Below, piece by piece: positions 1 through 8,990 of a stretch of DNA of 64,000 nt; within the stretch, counting starts at the first letter, position 1, and each line of letters begins with the position of its first letter. Position numbers and translations under genes: made by a program. Source of the DNA: Glaciecola sp947496235 (GTDB lineage Bacteria; Pseudomonadota; Gammaproteobacteria; Enterobacterales; Alteromonadaceae). A model generated the notes under the pieces. The model searched no databases and had not been told where the DNA came from. It saw nothing but the letters and a program-made list of their open reading frames with translations. Location of the stretch: contig NZ_JBLWFH010000006.1 in the NCBI RefSeq assembly GCF_050306235.1, forward strand, positions 227,869-291,868, written 5' to 3'.

Positions 1-199
1 GCGTCGCTTTCTAGAAGGTGGTGATAAAGCCAAAGTCACAATTCGCTTCCGCGGACGTGAAATGGCGCATCAAGATATAGGTATCGACTTGCTAACACGT
101 GTTAAAGACGATTTGCAAGACGTTGCTACTGTGGAGTCTTTCCCTAATAGAGTGGAAGGTCGCCAAATGATCATGGTGCTCGCCCCAAGTAAGAAGTAG
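1..199 (+). CDS. infC: Translation initiation factor IF-3, C-terminal part (5' end outside window)
   Basis: The open frame runs in from the left edge (codons start at base 2) and ends with TAG at 197-199. It encodes the last 65 residues of IF-3, including the FRGRE segment and the closing MIMVLAPSKK. IF-3 binds the 30S subunit and checks start-codon and initiator-tRNA choice; this C-terminal domain contacts 16S rRNA. It is followed by rpmI and rplT, the usual ribosomal-protein operon order. The gene is truncated only by the window edge. Confidence 0.96.
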   Translation, partial: RRFLEGGDKAKVTIRFRGREMAHQDIGIDLLTRVKDDLQDVATVESFPNRVEGRQMIMVLAPSKK

Positions 200-316
200 T
201 TAAGGTTTTTTAAAGTACAAAGAGTCTGCACAACTCAATGTCACCTTGCTGCATAATGTCATAACTGATTGGTCTGCAACTATCAGTTTTAATTTAATAA
301 ATGCGGAGTTTTAGCA
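200..316 (+). promoter_or_regulatory. infC-rpmI intergenic leader
   Basis: This 117-base gap precedes rpmI. In E. coli the equivalent region forms an RNA structure bound by L20 that represses rpmI-rplT translation. I could not fold it, so the regulatory role is inferred from gene order only. A GGAG ribosome-binding site lies at its end, about 10 bases before the rpmI ATG. Confidence 0.3.
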
Positions 317-514
317 ATGCCTAAAATGAAAACAAACAGCGGAGCACTTAAGCGCTTCCGTAAGACTGGCTCTGGTCGCTTTAAGAGCAAACAGTCTCAC
401 TTGCGTCACATTTTGACCAAGAAGAGTTCTAAGCGTAAACGTCATTTACGTGGTAAGAAGTTAGTTCACACTAGTGATACAGCTCTTATCCAACGTATGT
501 TGCCCTACGTATAA
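317..514 (+). CDS. rpmI: 50S ribosomal protein L35
   Basis: The 65-residue basic protein has the L35 start MPKMKTNSGALKRFR and a Lys/Arg-rich middle, and is the normal family length. L35 is a late-assembling component of the large ribosomal subunit. A GGAG box precedes the ATG at a good distance. It sits between infC and rplT, 21 bases before rplT, and is presumably cotranscribed and translationally linked with it. Confidence 0.98.
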   Translation: MPKMKTNSGALKRFRKTGSGRFKSKQSHLRHILTKKSSKRKRHLRGKKLVHTSDTALIQRMLPYV

Positions 515-535
515 GTAACTTGAGGAGACTAAAGA

Positions 536-892
536 ATGGCTAGAGTAAAACGCGGTACAATCGCCCGCGCACGTCATAAGAAAGTATTAAAACAGGCTAA
601 AGGTTACTACGGCGCACGTAGTCGTGTGTATCGCGTAGCGGTACAAGCGGTAACAAAAGCTGGTCAATATGCATACCGTGACCGTCGTCAGCGTAAACGT
701 CAATTCCGTCAATTATGGATTGCTCGTATTAATGCTGCTGCACGTCAAAATGGTATCAGCTACTCTCGTTTCATCAACGGCTTGAAAAAAGCTTCTGTTG
801 AAATCGATCGTAAAATATTGGCTGACATCGCAGTACACGACAAAGCAGCTTTCACTGCTTTAGTGGATGCAGCAAAAGGCGCACTAGCGTAA
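536..892 (+). CDS. rplT: 50S ribosomal protein L20
   Basis: The 118-residue protein starts MARVKRGTIARARHKK and contains the YYGARSR motif typical of L20. L20 binds 23S rRNA early in 50S assembly and, in enterics, represses its own operon. GAGGAG precedes the ATG. It is the last gene of the infC-rpmI-rplT unit and is followed by strong terminator hairpins. Confidence 0.98.
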   Translation: MARVKRGTIARARHKKVLKQAKGYYGARSRVYRVAVQAVTKAGQYAYRDRRQRKRQFRQLWIARINAAARQNGISYSRFINGLKKASVEIDRKILADIAVHDKAAFTALVDAAKGALA

Positions 893-925
893 GCTAGATT
901 TTATTAACAAAGATTAAGCTCTTTG

Positions 926-957
926 AAAAAAGCGAGCAGGAAGCTCGCTTTTTTTAT
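926..957 (+). terminator. Rho-independent terminator of the infC-rplT operon
   Basis: Arms GCGAGC (932-937) and GCTCGC (943-948) are separated by five bases, preceded by an A run and followed by a T run. It lies 34 bases after the rplT stop. Confidence 0.93.
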
Positions 958-961
958 ACGT

Positions 962-996
962 AAAAAAAGACCGGAATCAACTTCCGGTCTTTTTTC
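962..996. terminator. Second, bidirectional terminator hairpin
   Basis: Perfect arms AGACCGGAA (968-976) and TTCCGGTCT (982-990) enclose five bases, with an A run on the left and a T run on the right. The symmetry suits termination of both rplT and the convergent gene ending at 1000. Confidence 0.9.
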
Positions 997-999
997 GTT

Positions 1000-1551
1000 T
1001 TAAGCTTTTGTCCATGCAAAAGATTGGAAAGGTTTATCAACAGGTGTCTCAGCTACGTGATTTACGTAATTGCTCAACACTTTTTGACCAAGAATTAAAA
1101 TAATATCCAAAATATTTCGAGGTTTAAAACCAGCATCTAAAAATCTTTGTTTTTGGGTATCACTTAACACACCGCGATTTACCACTAATTCAAGCACGGT
1201 TTCTCTTAACACATTTAATTCATCCGTTGGTAAGGGGGTTTCATTACGCAGGGCTTCATTAACCTCTTTTGACACTTTCATACTGGTTGCAATAGCGGTA
1301 TGCGCTGGAACGCAATAGTGACAGTTGTGAAAAACGTTAATTGATTGCCAAACTACAGTAAGTTGTTCAACGGTAAAATCAGTTTTTTGTGCCAAGTCAT
1401 GGAGTACTTGATAACCCTCCAATAACTCAGGAGAACCTGCCATAACCCCATGTAAATTTGGAATCATGCCAAATGCCTTGATAGAATTTTCCAACAATGG
1501 TTTGGCTTTTTCTGGGGCTGTTGTTGCATCAAATATTGTAAACTTACTCAT
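1000..1551 (-). CDS. Carboxymuconolactone decarboxylase/AhpD-like protein
   Basis: The 183-residue protein carries the motif NCHYCVPAHT near residues 75-85. A CxxC followed by a His two to four residues later is typical of the AhpD-like alkylhydroperoxidase branch of the carboxymuconolactone decarboxylase family. By family analogy it may be a thiol-dependent peroxidase or disulfide reductase; the substrate is unknown. AGGA lies just before the ATG. It is a single gene converging on rplT, with a shared terminator zone. Confidence 0.8.
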   Translation of the reverse strand: MSKFTIFDATTAPEKAKPLLENSIKAFGMIPNLHGVMAGSPELLEGYQVLHDLAQKTDFTVEQLTVVWQSINVFHNCHYCVPAHTAIATSMKVSKEVNEALRNETPLPTDELNVLRETVLELVVNRGVLSDTQKQRFLDAGFKPRNILDIILILGQKVLSNYVNHVAETPVDKPFQSFAWTKA

Positions 1552-1727
1552 TTATTTAAATCCTGTTTAGTTACATTAAAAGTCCTAAACAAGACCAAGT
1601 ATGGAAAACTTAGCTTACAATCAAAAAATTCATATCATATGCTTATTTTTTAACTTGCAACTCTAGATTCGCTTTACTACTCTACTAGCTCTTTTTATTG
1701 TATTAAAAATTTCACAAGGAAAGTGCT

Positions 1728-2087
1728 ATGAAAAAAATCGCTATAGTTTCATTTTTAGTCATTTTATGTGCGTTATCGCAAAAAATTGATGCCAAAGACA
1801 TTCAAGAAAGTATCAATAAGCTTTGTGACAAAGTTGAACAATGTGTAATTCCTGAAATCGAACAATCAGATTTACCCCCTGAAATGTTTAAAATGATGGT
1901 AGATCAAATAAAAACTCAATGCAGAAGTACTTATGAGTGGGCTGATAATGCTTTTACATCGGAAATTGAAGATGCAGCCATTGCCTGTTTAGATTCGTTA
2001 TCAGCTTTAACTTGTTCGGAATTTTTGGAAGACGACGGAGAAGTTAATACGCCTGAATGTCAAGAATACGAAAAGTTAACCCAATAA
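1728..2087 (+). CDS. Small secreted cysteine-rich protein, unknown function
   Basis: The 119-residue protein begins with a clear signal peptide (two lysines, then a hydrophobic stretch to about residue 20 and a likely cleavage after IDA). The mature part is acidic and has six cysteines, which suggests disulfides in the periplasm or outside. AAGGAAAG precedes the ATG at good spacing. I do not recognise the family. It stands alone between the AhpD-like gene and pheS. Confidence 0.7.
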   Translation: MKKIAIVSFLVILCALSQKIDAKDIQESINKLCDKVEQCVIPEIEQSDLPPEMFKMMVDQIKTQCRSTYEWADNAFTSEIEDAAIACLDSLSALTCSEFLEDDGEVNTPECQEYEKLTQ

Positions 2088-2150
2088 CTAAAGAGCATAC
2101 TTGGTAGGCATTTAGCAATTTCACCATATAATTTATGTCGTTCCTATAGG

Positions 2151-2184
2151 CGCTTGATTTTATCTAAAAACTTAAAATTAAGCG
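2151..2184. terminator. Inverted repeat downstream of the secreted-protein gene
   Basis: Near-perfect arms lie at 2151-2162 (CGCTTGATTTTA) and 2173-2184 (TAAAATTAAGCG), with a short AT-rich loop, and T-rich sequence follows (CCTTTTTA). It probably ends the 1728-2087 transcript. Confidence 0.5.
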
Positions 2185-2419
2185 TCTTAAAGCCTTTTTA
2201 ACCGACATACTTCGAAAATTTTGAGTTTTAGCGAAAAAAATCAACTTTATTCGCAGTTAAACTACAATTTCTGTTTAGAATCCAACAACTTTTTCATGTA
2301 AACTAACGGGCTTTTGTTAAAGGGTAGTTCGTTCAGTCAAAGTGCTGAAATCCAGCAAATATAGCAGGGGAACACTTAGTCGAAAGTCATCGACAAATCT
2401 ATAGCTCAAAAATGAGGAC
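2185..2419 (+). promoter_or_regulatory. pheST upstream region
   Basis: About 235 bases hold no convincing gene. In enterics pheST is attenuated through a Phe-rich leader peptide (pheM); I looked for a short Phe-rich open frame followed by a terminator here and found none. The pheS ribosome-binding site GAGG is at 2414-2417. The promoter presumably lies in the AT-rich stretch around 2260-2310, but no clear -35/-10 pair stands out. Confidence 0.3.
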
Positions 2420-3403
2420 ATGATGGAGCTCGAAGCAATCTTAAAAGAAGCACAAGAGGCTGTTGAACAAGCGAATTCAGCTGCAGAACTAGACAATGTG
2501 CGCGTAACTTTTATGGGCAAAAAAGGTAAGATTACTGATCTAATGAAAGGGTTAGGTCAATTATCGCCAGAAGAGCGCCCTAAAGCCGGTCAAGAAATTA
2601 ATAAAATTAAACAGCAAGTGCAAAGTTTAATTGGCGATAAGGTCACAGCATTAAAAGATGCTGAACTCAATGCAAAATTGAGCCAAGAGGCTATTGATAT
2701 TAGTTTGCCGAGTCGAATGATTAAGGCAGGTAATTTACATCCGGTTAGCCGCACCATTGCCAGAATTGAAAAGTTTTTCGGTGATATAGGCTTTGCGGTT
2801 AAATCAGGTCCTGAAGTGGAAGACGGTTTCCACAACTTTGATGCGTTAAATATCCCTAAAAACCATCCTGCTCGAGCGGACCACGACACCTTTTACTTCA
2901 ATCCAGATGTAATGCTCAGAACCCAAACTTCTGGTGTTCAAATTCGTACCATGGAAACCGAAAAACCACCTTTGCGGATTATTTCGCCAGGCCGTGTGTA
3001 TCGAAATGATTACGACCAAACGCATACCCCAATGTTTCATCAAGTAGAGGGCTTGATGGTAGACACTGATGTGAGTTTTGCTGAGTTAAAAGGTATTTTA
3101 CACGATTTCTTACATCACTTTTTTGAAGAAGACTTGAAAGTCAGGTTCAGACCTTCTTATTTTCCTTTTACTGAGCCCTCTGCAGAAGTTGATGTGATGG
3201 GTAAAGACGGTAAATGGTTAGAAGTATTAGGCTGTGGAATGGTGCATCCAAACGTGTTGAAAGCAGTCAATATTGATCCAGAGAAGTACACAGGTTTTGC
3301 TTTTGGAATGGGCGTTGAACGATTAACCATGTTGCGATATGGCGTTAACGATTTACGTGCTTTTTTCGAAAATGATGTACGTTTCCTCAAGCAATTCAAA
3401 TAA
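2420..3403 (+). CDS. pheS: Phenylalanine-tRNA ligase alpha subunit
   Basis: The 327-residue protein matches PheS: an N-terminal coiled-coil region, then the class II synthetase core with GPEVEDGFHNFDALNIP, the motif-2 region RVYRNDYDQTHTPMFHQ, and the motif-3 segment FAFGMGVERLTMLRYG near the end. It charges tRNA-Phe as part of an alpha2beta2 enzyme with PheT, encoded 13 bases downstream. Two adjacent ATGs (2420 and 2423) could start it; the second is better spaced from GAGG. Confidence 0.97.
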   Translation: MMELEAILKEAQEAVEQANSAAELDNVRVTFMGKKGKITDLMKGLGQLSPEERPKAGQEINKIKQQVQSLIGDKVTALKDAELNAKLSQEAIDISLPSRMIKAGNLHPVSRTIARIEKFFGDIGFAVKSGPEVEDGFHNFDALNIPKNHPARADHDTFYFNPDVMLRTQTSGVQIRTMETEKPPLRIISPGRVYRNDYDQTHTPMFHQVEGLMVDTDVSFAELKGILHDFLHHFFEEDLKVRFRPSYFPFTEPSAEVDVMGKDGKWLEVLGCGMVHPNVLKAVNIDPEKYTGFAFGMGVERLTMLRYGVNDLRAFFENDVRFLKQFK

Positions 3404-3416
3404 GTGAAAGTAAAGA

Positions 3417-5804
3417 ATGAAATTTAGTGAATCTTGGTTAAGAGAATGGGTAAATCCAGCCTTAAACACAAATGAATTGTGTGAACAGTTAAGCATGGCT
3501 GGTTTAGAAGTAGATGGCGTTGAGGCTGTCGCAGGTGATTTTTCAGGTGTGGTTGTAGGAGAGGTTGTAGCCTGCGGTCAACACCCAGACGCTGATAAAT
3601 TGCAAGTAACCAAAGTCAATGTTGGCGAAGAAGAATTACTTGATATTGTTTGTGGTGCACCTAATTGTCGTCAAGGACTGAAAGTCGCTGTAGCCAAAGT
3701 CGGCGCTGTTCTGCCTGGTAATTTTAAAATTAAGAAAGCGAAACTTCGAGGGCAGCCATCTTTTGGTATGTTATGTAGTTTTTCAGAATTGGGCATGGGT
3801 GAAGACCACTCGGGTATTCTTGAATTACCTGAGGATGCACCAATTGGCACTGATATCAGAGAATATTTGCAGTTAGATGATCAAATTATAGAAATTGATT
3901 TAACTCCGAATAGAGCAGACTGTTTAGGTATCAGAGGTGTTGCCAGAGAAATTGGAGTGCTAAATCAACTTGATGTTTGCTATCCAGAAGTGCATGCCAT
4001 AGCGTCAACTACATCCTCGTCGCGAAGAATTCACCTTGATGCGCCAGAAGCTTGTGCTCGCTACATTGGCCGCTCAATTAAAAATGTCGATTTAACCCAG
4101 CCTAGTCCGTTATGGTTAAAAGAAAAGTTGCGTCGAAGTGGAATTCGAAGCATAGATCCTATCGTGGATGTCACCAACTATGTGCTAATGGAATTCGGTC
4201 ATCCTATGCATGCATTCGATGATGACAAGCTATCTGGCGATATTCATGTTCGTTTGGCCAACGAAAATGAAAAAATTACCTTGTTAGATGAAACCACTGT
4301 TGAAATCCAACAAGACACCTTAGTCATAGCTGATGAAGCTAAACCCTTGGCACTGGCCGGTATTTTTGGTGGTTTAGAGTCTGGTGTTACCGAACAAACG
4401 AAAAATATCTTTTTAGAATCGGCGTTTTTCAACCCTGACCTTATGTTAGGTAAAGCCAGAGCTTATGGTTTGCATACAGATGCAAGTCATCGTTATGAAC
4501 GTGGCGTTGATTTCACATTGCAACGTGAAGCTATGGAGAGAGCCACGGCATTGTTAGTCGATATCGTGGGTGGAGAAGTTGGTGAAATTGTTGAAGCCGT
4601 AGCTGCAGAATATTTACCCCAGCGCGCAAAAGTAAGTCTTCGAAAAGCAAGATTAAAAAGAATTCTTGGACATGACATCGAAGATAATAGGGTTACCGAT
4701 ATTTTGAATAGACTCGGTTTAAGCTGTGAGTTTGATGGTGAAAGTTGGACGGCAACGGCACCCAACTACCGTTTTGATATCGCGATTGAAGAAGATTTAG
4801 TGGAAGAAGTTGCTCGTGTTTATGGATATAATAATATTCCAAATCAGGCACCTTTGTCCCATTTGAACATGCTGGATACACCTGAGACTTCGGTAAATCT
4901 ATCGCAATTAAAGCAGGTACTATTAAATACCGGTTTTCAAGAAGCTATTACCTATTCATTTGTAGATCCGAAAATACAAAAAGCCTTACTGCCTGAGGTT
5001 GATGGTTTACATTTACCCCATCCAATTTCTTCTGATATGTCAGTAATGCGGATGACAGTTGTGCAGGGTTTGTTGCAGGCGCTTTCATACAATCAGAATC
5101 GACAACAAGCCAATATTAAATTATTTGAAACCGGTTTGGTGTTTATACCTGATGAAACTCAACCGTCGGGTGTTGAGCAATTTCCTGTAATTGCAGGGGT
5201 AATGACGGGGAATCTGACGGGAGAACACTGGACTATAGCAAGTAGAGCAGTTGATTTTTACGATGTAAAAGCTGCTGTTGAGGCATTGTTTGACGTATCT
5301 GATGCCAACGAATCCGTTGATTACCAAGTATCGGAAAGGTCCGCCTTACATCCTGGACAAAGCGCTGATATTTATGTGGACGGAAAATGTGTGGGCTTCG
5401 TCGGCGCTATTCACCCTAGACTAGAAAAAACCTTAGGTTTAAATGGTCGAACATTTGTGTTTGAAGTGGCGCAAAGTGCGTTAAATGTGAGAAAACTTCC
5501 ATGGGCAACTAAAGTATCAAAATTCCCAATGAATCGAAGAGATCTTGCATTCACTATAGACGAATCGCTAGAAATAGGTAAACTATTAAAAAGTATCAAA
5601 AAAATTGGCATATCAGAGATAGTTGACATAAACTTATTTGATATCTACCAAGGTAAGGGTATTGAGGATGGTAAAAAAAGCATCGCAATATCTTTGTGGT
5701 TACAAAGTAGTGAACGTACTCTAGAAGATGAAGAAATCCAACTGGCAGTCGATAAGGTTGTTACTCATCTACAGGGACACTTCGGTGCAACATTGAGAGA
5801 TTAG
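3417..5804 (+). CDS. pheT: Phenylalanine-tRNA ligase beta subunit
   Basis: At 795 residues this is full-length PheT. The order is: N-terminal MKFSESWLREWVNP, an EMAP/OB tRNA-binding domain (about 40-150), B3/B4 editing domains (about 210-400, with TDASHRYERGVD), B5, the catalytic-like core, and a C-terminal anticodon-binding FDX-ACB domain (about 700-795, KFPMNRRDLAFT). It partners PheS and removes mischarged Tyr. It is in the pheS-pheT-ihfA unit, as in enterics. Confidence 0.97.
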   Translation: MKFSESWLREWVNPALNTNELCEQLSMAGLEVDGVEAVAGDFSGVVVGEVVACGQHPDADKLQVTKVNVGEEELLDIVCGAPNCRQGLKVAVAKVGAVLPGNFKIKKAKLRGQPSFGMLCSFSELGMGEDHSGILELPEDAPIGTDIREYLQLDDQIIEIDLTPNRADCLGIRGVAREIGVLNQLDVCYPEVHAIASTTSSSRRIHLDAPEACARYIGRSIKNVDLTQPSPLWLKEKLRRSGIRSIDPIVDVTNYVLMEFGHPMHAFDDDKLSGDIHVRLANENEKITLLDETTVEIQQDTLVIADEAKPLALAGIFGGLESGVTEQTKNIFLESAFFNPDLMLGKARAYGLHTDASHRYERGVDFTLQREAMERATALLVDIVGGEVGEIVEAVAAEYLPQRAKVSLRKARLKRILGHDIEDNRVTDILNRLGLSCEFDGESWTATAPNYRFDIAIEEDLVEEVARVYGYNNIPNQAPLSHLNMLDTPETSVNLSQLKQVLLNTGFQEAITYSFVDPKIQKALLPEVDGLHLPHPISSDMSVMRMTVVQGLLQALSYNQNRQQANIKLFETGLVFIPDETQPSGVEQFPVIAGVMTGNLTGEHWTIASRAVDFYDVKAAVEALFDVSDANESVDYQVSERSALHPGQSADIYVDGKCVGFVGAIHPRLEKTLGLNGRTFVFEVAQSALNVRKLPWATKVSKFPMNRRDLAFTIDESLEIGKLLKSIKKIGISEIVDINLFDIYQGKGIEDGKKSIAISLWLQSSERTLEDEEIQLAVDKVVTHLQGHFGATLRD

Positions 5805-5809
5805 GCAAC

Positions 5810-6109
5810 ATGGCATTAACCAAAGCGGAAATGGCCGAACACTTGTTCGAAAAGCTCGGCATCAATAAAAAGGATGCAAAGGACTTAGTTGAATTGTTCT
5901 TTGAAGAAATCAAAGTTTGTTTAGAATCTGGAGAGCAGGTGAAATTGTCCGGGTTTGGAAACTTCGATTTGAGGACTAAGAATGAACGACCAGGACGCAA
6001 CCCAAAAACTGGTCAGGACATTCCAATTAAAGCAAGGCGCGTGGTTACTTTCCGTCCAGGCCAAAAGCTGAAAAGTCGAGTTGAGAGTATTCCACCTCAA
6101 AATGACTAA
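5810..6109 (+). CDS. ihfA: Integration host factor alpha subunit
   Basis: The 99-residue DNA-bending protein starts MALTKAEMAEHLFEKLG and carries the signature GFGNFDLRTKNERPGRNPKTG and the R-P-G-Q-K-L-K close. IHF-alpha pairs with IHF-beta to bend specific DNA sites. It lies five bases after pheT, as in E. coli. Its likely terminator lies inside the next open frame (6131-6157). Confidence 0.97.
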   Translation: MALTKAEMAEHLFEKLGINKKDAKDLVELFFEEIKVCLESGEQVKLSGFGNFDLRTKNERPGRNPKTGQDIPIKARRVVTFRPGQKLKSRVESIPPQND

Positions 6110-6680
6110 AGCTGTAAATCGTATTCTGAGGCGCACAATAGTATTGTGCGCTTTTTTCGTTGTTTTTGCTTGCAGTCAGCAAGTTGAAGAGTCTTCCCCA
6201 GAAACACTAAATCCGTCGGAAACACCTGCACAGCCATTGTTAACTTTGTCTGAGTTACTTTCTGCCACTGATGTAAAAGATGGTTTAGCCTCAGCGGCCG
6301 AGACTAATGATCAGATGCTTTTAAAACAATGGCAAGATAGGTTATTGCAAGCCGCTGACGAAGTATACTTGCTAGAATCAGAGAAAAAATTGCTTGAAGG
6401 GGAGCAAGGTATCATCTTTTTGTCTTTTCAAGGCATGAAAGTAAATTACCAAAGGGACTTTGAACAAGCGTTTTTTAACTTTGGTGATGTAGAACAGGTT
6501 TATCTGGACTATCCAGCTTTTGAATCTTTGCATGGAAAAAGTCAGGATTTAGTCGAGCAGCGGGATAATCTAATTTCAAACGCCACGGAAAAACTCAAAC
6601 AAAATGGTTTTCAAGGTGACGCCGAAGCTGAGGCTAAACGCCAGTGGCAACAGCTTATGCAGCAAGCGCAACAGAATTAA
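6102..6680 (+). CDS. Putative lipoprotein, unknown function
   Basis: I choose the ATG at 6102, which overlaps the ihfA stop codon, over a TTG at 6081; this gives 192 residues. The N-terminus has basic residues, a hydrophobic core and a lipobox-like VVFAC (Cys 24, then Ser), consistent with a lipoprotein although Phe at -2 is unusual. The rest is acidic, Gln-rich and helical, without a family I recognise. The ihfA terminator hairpin is embedded in the signal-peptide codons, so expression may depend on readthrough or on an internal promoter. Confidence 0.65.
   Translation: MTKAVNRILRRTIVLCAFFVVFACSQQVEESSPETLNPSETPAQPLLTLSELLSATDVKDGLASAAETNDQMLLKQWQDRLLQAADEVYLLESEKKLLEGEQGIIFLSFQGMKVNYQRDFEQAFFNFGDVEQVYLDYPAFESLHGKSQDLVEQRDNLISNATEKLKQNGFQGDAEAEAKRQWQQLMQQAQQN
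6131..6157 (+). terminator. Intrinsic terminator of pheST-ihfA, inside the lipoprotein coding sequence
   Basis: Perfect 10-base arms GCGCACAATA (6131-6140) and TATTGTGCGC (6142-6151) are followed by six T (6152-6157). It is the strongest terminator-like element after ihfA but lies 30-55 bases into the downstream frame. Confidence 0.88.
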
Positions 6681-8990
6681 CTATTGCGCTTTTAAGGTAA
6701 TTTGATGTTCAGTCGTTCTCGGTAACAATGGTACAGATTGCTGCTCCACATAACCGCTGAAATTACTGTCAAAATACTTAGATAACGGGTGCATAGATTG
6801 ACCGCCAGGTATGGTCAATATAGCATCTTCCAAATTGCCTAATTGCACAATAAATCTTTCAGAAGCACCAAAAGAAGTTGATTGCACGGCAGGCATAAAA
6901 CTATCGCCAAATCCTGGGTATTCAGGCATATTAACCAAACCGCTTAATGGACCTAGGGCGCTGGAAAACGGGTGTCTAACTTTTAAAGCGTTTACTTTAC
7001 CCCAAGTAATATCACTAAATGACGGCTTATCTGGTGTAGAATAACGGTCGATTAATTTGTCTTTACCTTTAAGATAAGCGGCTTTTAGCATCTCATCATA
7101 GTTAGCGTACTTATCATCTAGCCAGTTCATGGGTTGCTCTCGTAACAATTGCCAAATGGCAGACTCTATGGAGCGTATTAAAACACCGGTTTCGATCCCA
7201 GAAGGCTCAACTTTTCTTCGAATAGGTTGAATAATTTCATTAATTACTTGGTTGCGAAAAATGCGCACCAAACTATATCCAGCCGAATCAGAACAAGCAC
7301 AAGCTTGCCAATTTTCTAATTCTATTATGTCTTGTTCGTACAACTGAGGGTTTTGTTGCAGCGTCTGTAACAATAAATTATGCCAAGGCATTAAAAATAA
7401 CGCGCGATTATCCAATTGCAGGTTATAAAAATCCTGTTCAGTAAAACCGTTGCCTTGCATTAATTGATCGGCGATTTGTTGTTGCCTCGCGCCTAGCGCG
7501 TAACCACCATCCCCATATCGAGGCAAATCTTTGGTACTTACTACTCTGGCATTTGCTGACCAGACTCTGCCATGCGCTGGGTTAATCACATTCGCGGGTG
7601 AGTTTTCATTGCGATCCCATAACGCACTATATTCAGAAGAGGGTATAGCAACCTTGGATGGCGTTGTGCGAGCTGTAATAGCCCCAGTCAATTGCCATGC
7701 AACATTTCCTAAGTGATCAGCAATTACCATGTTTTGCACAGGAATTCGAATCAACTTTGCAGTTTCTAATGCTTCATACACATTAGCGGCTAACGGAAGC
7801 TGGCTAAACCCCATATTTACAGCGTAATCAGTATGTGCCACCCATTTTAATGCAAAAGGTTTGTTATCGATGTAACGCACAGGACCAAAATCGCTCATTT
7901 TTATTTCATATTGCACGGGATTTTGCCCAGCAACATAGATAGCTTCGATTTCAGTTCTGATAGCGTCGTCATCAGTCAAGGCTACCCAATCCACGTTATC
8001 AACGTTTGAATTAGTAAATCCCCAAGCAATCTTATCTGTTGCGCCAACAATAACACCAGGTGTACCCGGCAGACTAACCCCTGTAATGCGAATATCCTGA
8101 CCTTGTTGCGTATACTTCAACTGTGTTTTATACCATAACGCTGGCACGTTTAGCCCCAAGTGCATATCGTTACTTAACAAAGCACCTTGCCCATTGGAAG
8201 TAAGGTTTCCGCTAACTGCCCAATTATTACTGCCAATATCAGCAGGCTCTTCTTCAGGGACATAAGGCAAATAAGTTACGCTATCCTCAGATGGAGGCGG
8301 CATGGGTATTTCAGGAGTGCTTGAAAGCCTTTCAATACTAAAATCCATTGTCGCCTGATAAGTACTAGGTTGAGTAAAAAACGCCAATAAGTGAGGAGAG
8401 GTTAATTGGCTGATACCAGTAAAGTTAAAATCACGATTGATTTGACCTTGCTGCAAATCTAAATACATAGAATATGAAACCAACAACGAATCTTCAGGTC
8501 GCCAAGGGGAAAATTCAGAAGAGGTTAACCAATATTCGAAAGGCTTAACTGAATATTGAGCTGCGGCGGCATTAACGCCATTAGCATAGGCCACTAACAA
8601 AGACTTTTCAGACGCTGAAAAAGCATTAAAAATGTTAAACGCACGTTTTCTAAATTGATGAAACCTATGTTTTTTGTCTTGCTCAATTGCGCGTTGACCG
8701 ATAATTTCTGAAAGTTCACCAGCGGCATTGCGTCTTAATAAATCAATTTGAAATAATCTATCCTGGCCGTGAGCGAATCCTAGAGCAAATGCTGCATCAT
8801 TTATAGATTCAGCTTCTATGGTGACAGTGCCTAAATCATCTCTTAAGATTCGCACATCTTTTTCTATGTGAGTTGCTGTTAAATCATTATCTAAATCGGG
8901 TAGGCTTAACCACAAACCCATATACACTGTTGTAAATGCCAGCACGATTAACAACAGAATACTTATGCTTATCCATTTAAGTGCCTTCAT
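6681..8990 (-). CDS. Penicillin acylase family N-terminal nucleophile hydrolase
   Basis: The 769-residue protein has an N-terminal hydrophobic anchor or signal (about 5-30), an alpha-chain region with GFAHGQDRLFQIDLLRR, then a spacer and the autoprocessing site GSNNWAVSG, where Ser 254 should become the N-terminal nucleophile of the beta chain. Relatives are periplasmic penicillin G acylases and acyl-homoserine-lactone acylases that cleave amide bonds; the substrate here is unknown and quorum quenching is only a possibility. The start overlaps the adenosyltransferase stop by four bases, so the two are translationally coupled. Confidence 0.9.
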   Translation of the reverse strand: MKALKWISISILLLIVLAFTTVYMGLWLSLPDLDNDLTATHIEKDVRILRDDLGTVTIEAESINDAAFALGFAHGQDRLFQIDLLRRNAAGELSEIIGQRAIEQDKKHRFHQFRKRAFNIFNAFSASEKSLLVAYANGVNAAAAQYSVKPFEYWLTSSEFSPWRPEDSLLVSYSMYLDLQQGQINRDFNFTGISQLTSPHLLAFFTQPSTYQATMDFSIERLSSTPEIPMPPPSEDSVTYLPYVPEEEPADIGSNNWAVSGNLTSNGQGALLSNDMHLGLNVPALWYKTQLKYTQQGQDIRITGVSLPGTPGVIVGATDKIAWGFTNSNVDNVDWVALTDDDAIRTEIEAIYVAGQNPVQYEIKMSDFGPVRYIDNKPFALKWVAHTDYAVNMGFSQLPLAANVYEALETAKLIRIPVQNMVIADHLGNVAWQLTGAITARTTPSKVAIPSSEYSALWDRNENSPANVINPAHGRVWSANARVVSTKDLPRYGDGGYALGARQQQIADQLMQGNGFTEQDFYNLQLDNRALFLMPWHNLLLQTLQQNPQLYEQDIIELENWQACACSDSAGYSLVRIFRNQVINEIIQPIRRKVEPSGIETGVLIRSIESAIWQLLREQPMNWLDDKYANYDEMLKAAYLKGKDKLIDRYSTPDKPSFSDITWGKVNALKVRHPFSSALGPLSGLVNMPEYPGFGDSFMPAVQSTSFGASERFIVQLGNLEDAILTIPGGQSMHPLSKYFDSNFSGYVEQQSVPLLPRTTEHQITLKAQ

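Noticed and set aside
2185..2419. pheM-type leader peptide and attenuator before pheS
   Set aside because: No Phe-rich short frame and no terminator/antiterminator pair could be found.
6081..6101. TTG start for the lipoprotein gene inside ihfA
   Set aside because: The ATG at 6102 overlapping the ihfA stop gives a better signal sequence start.
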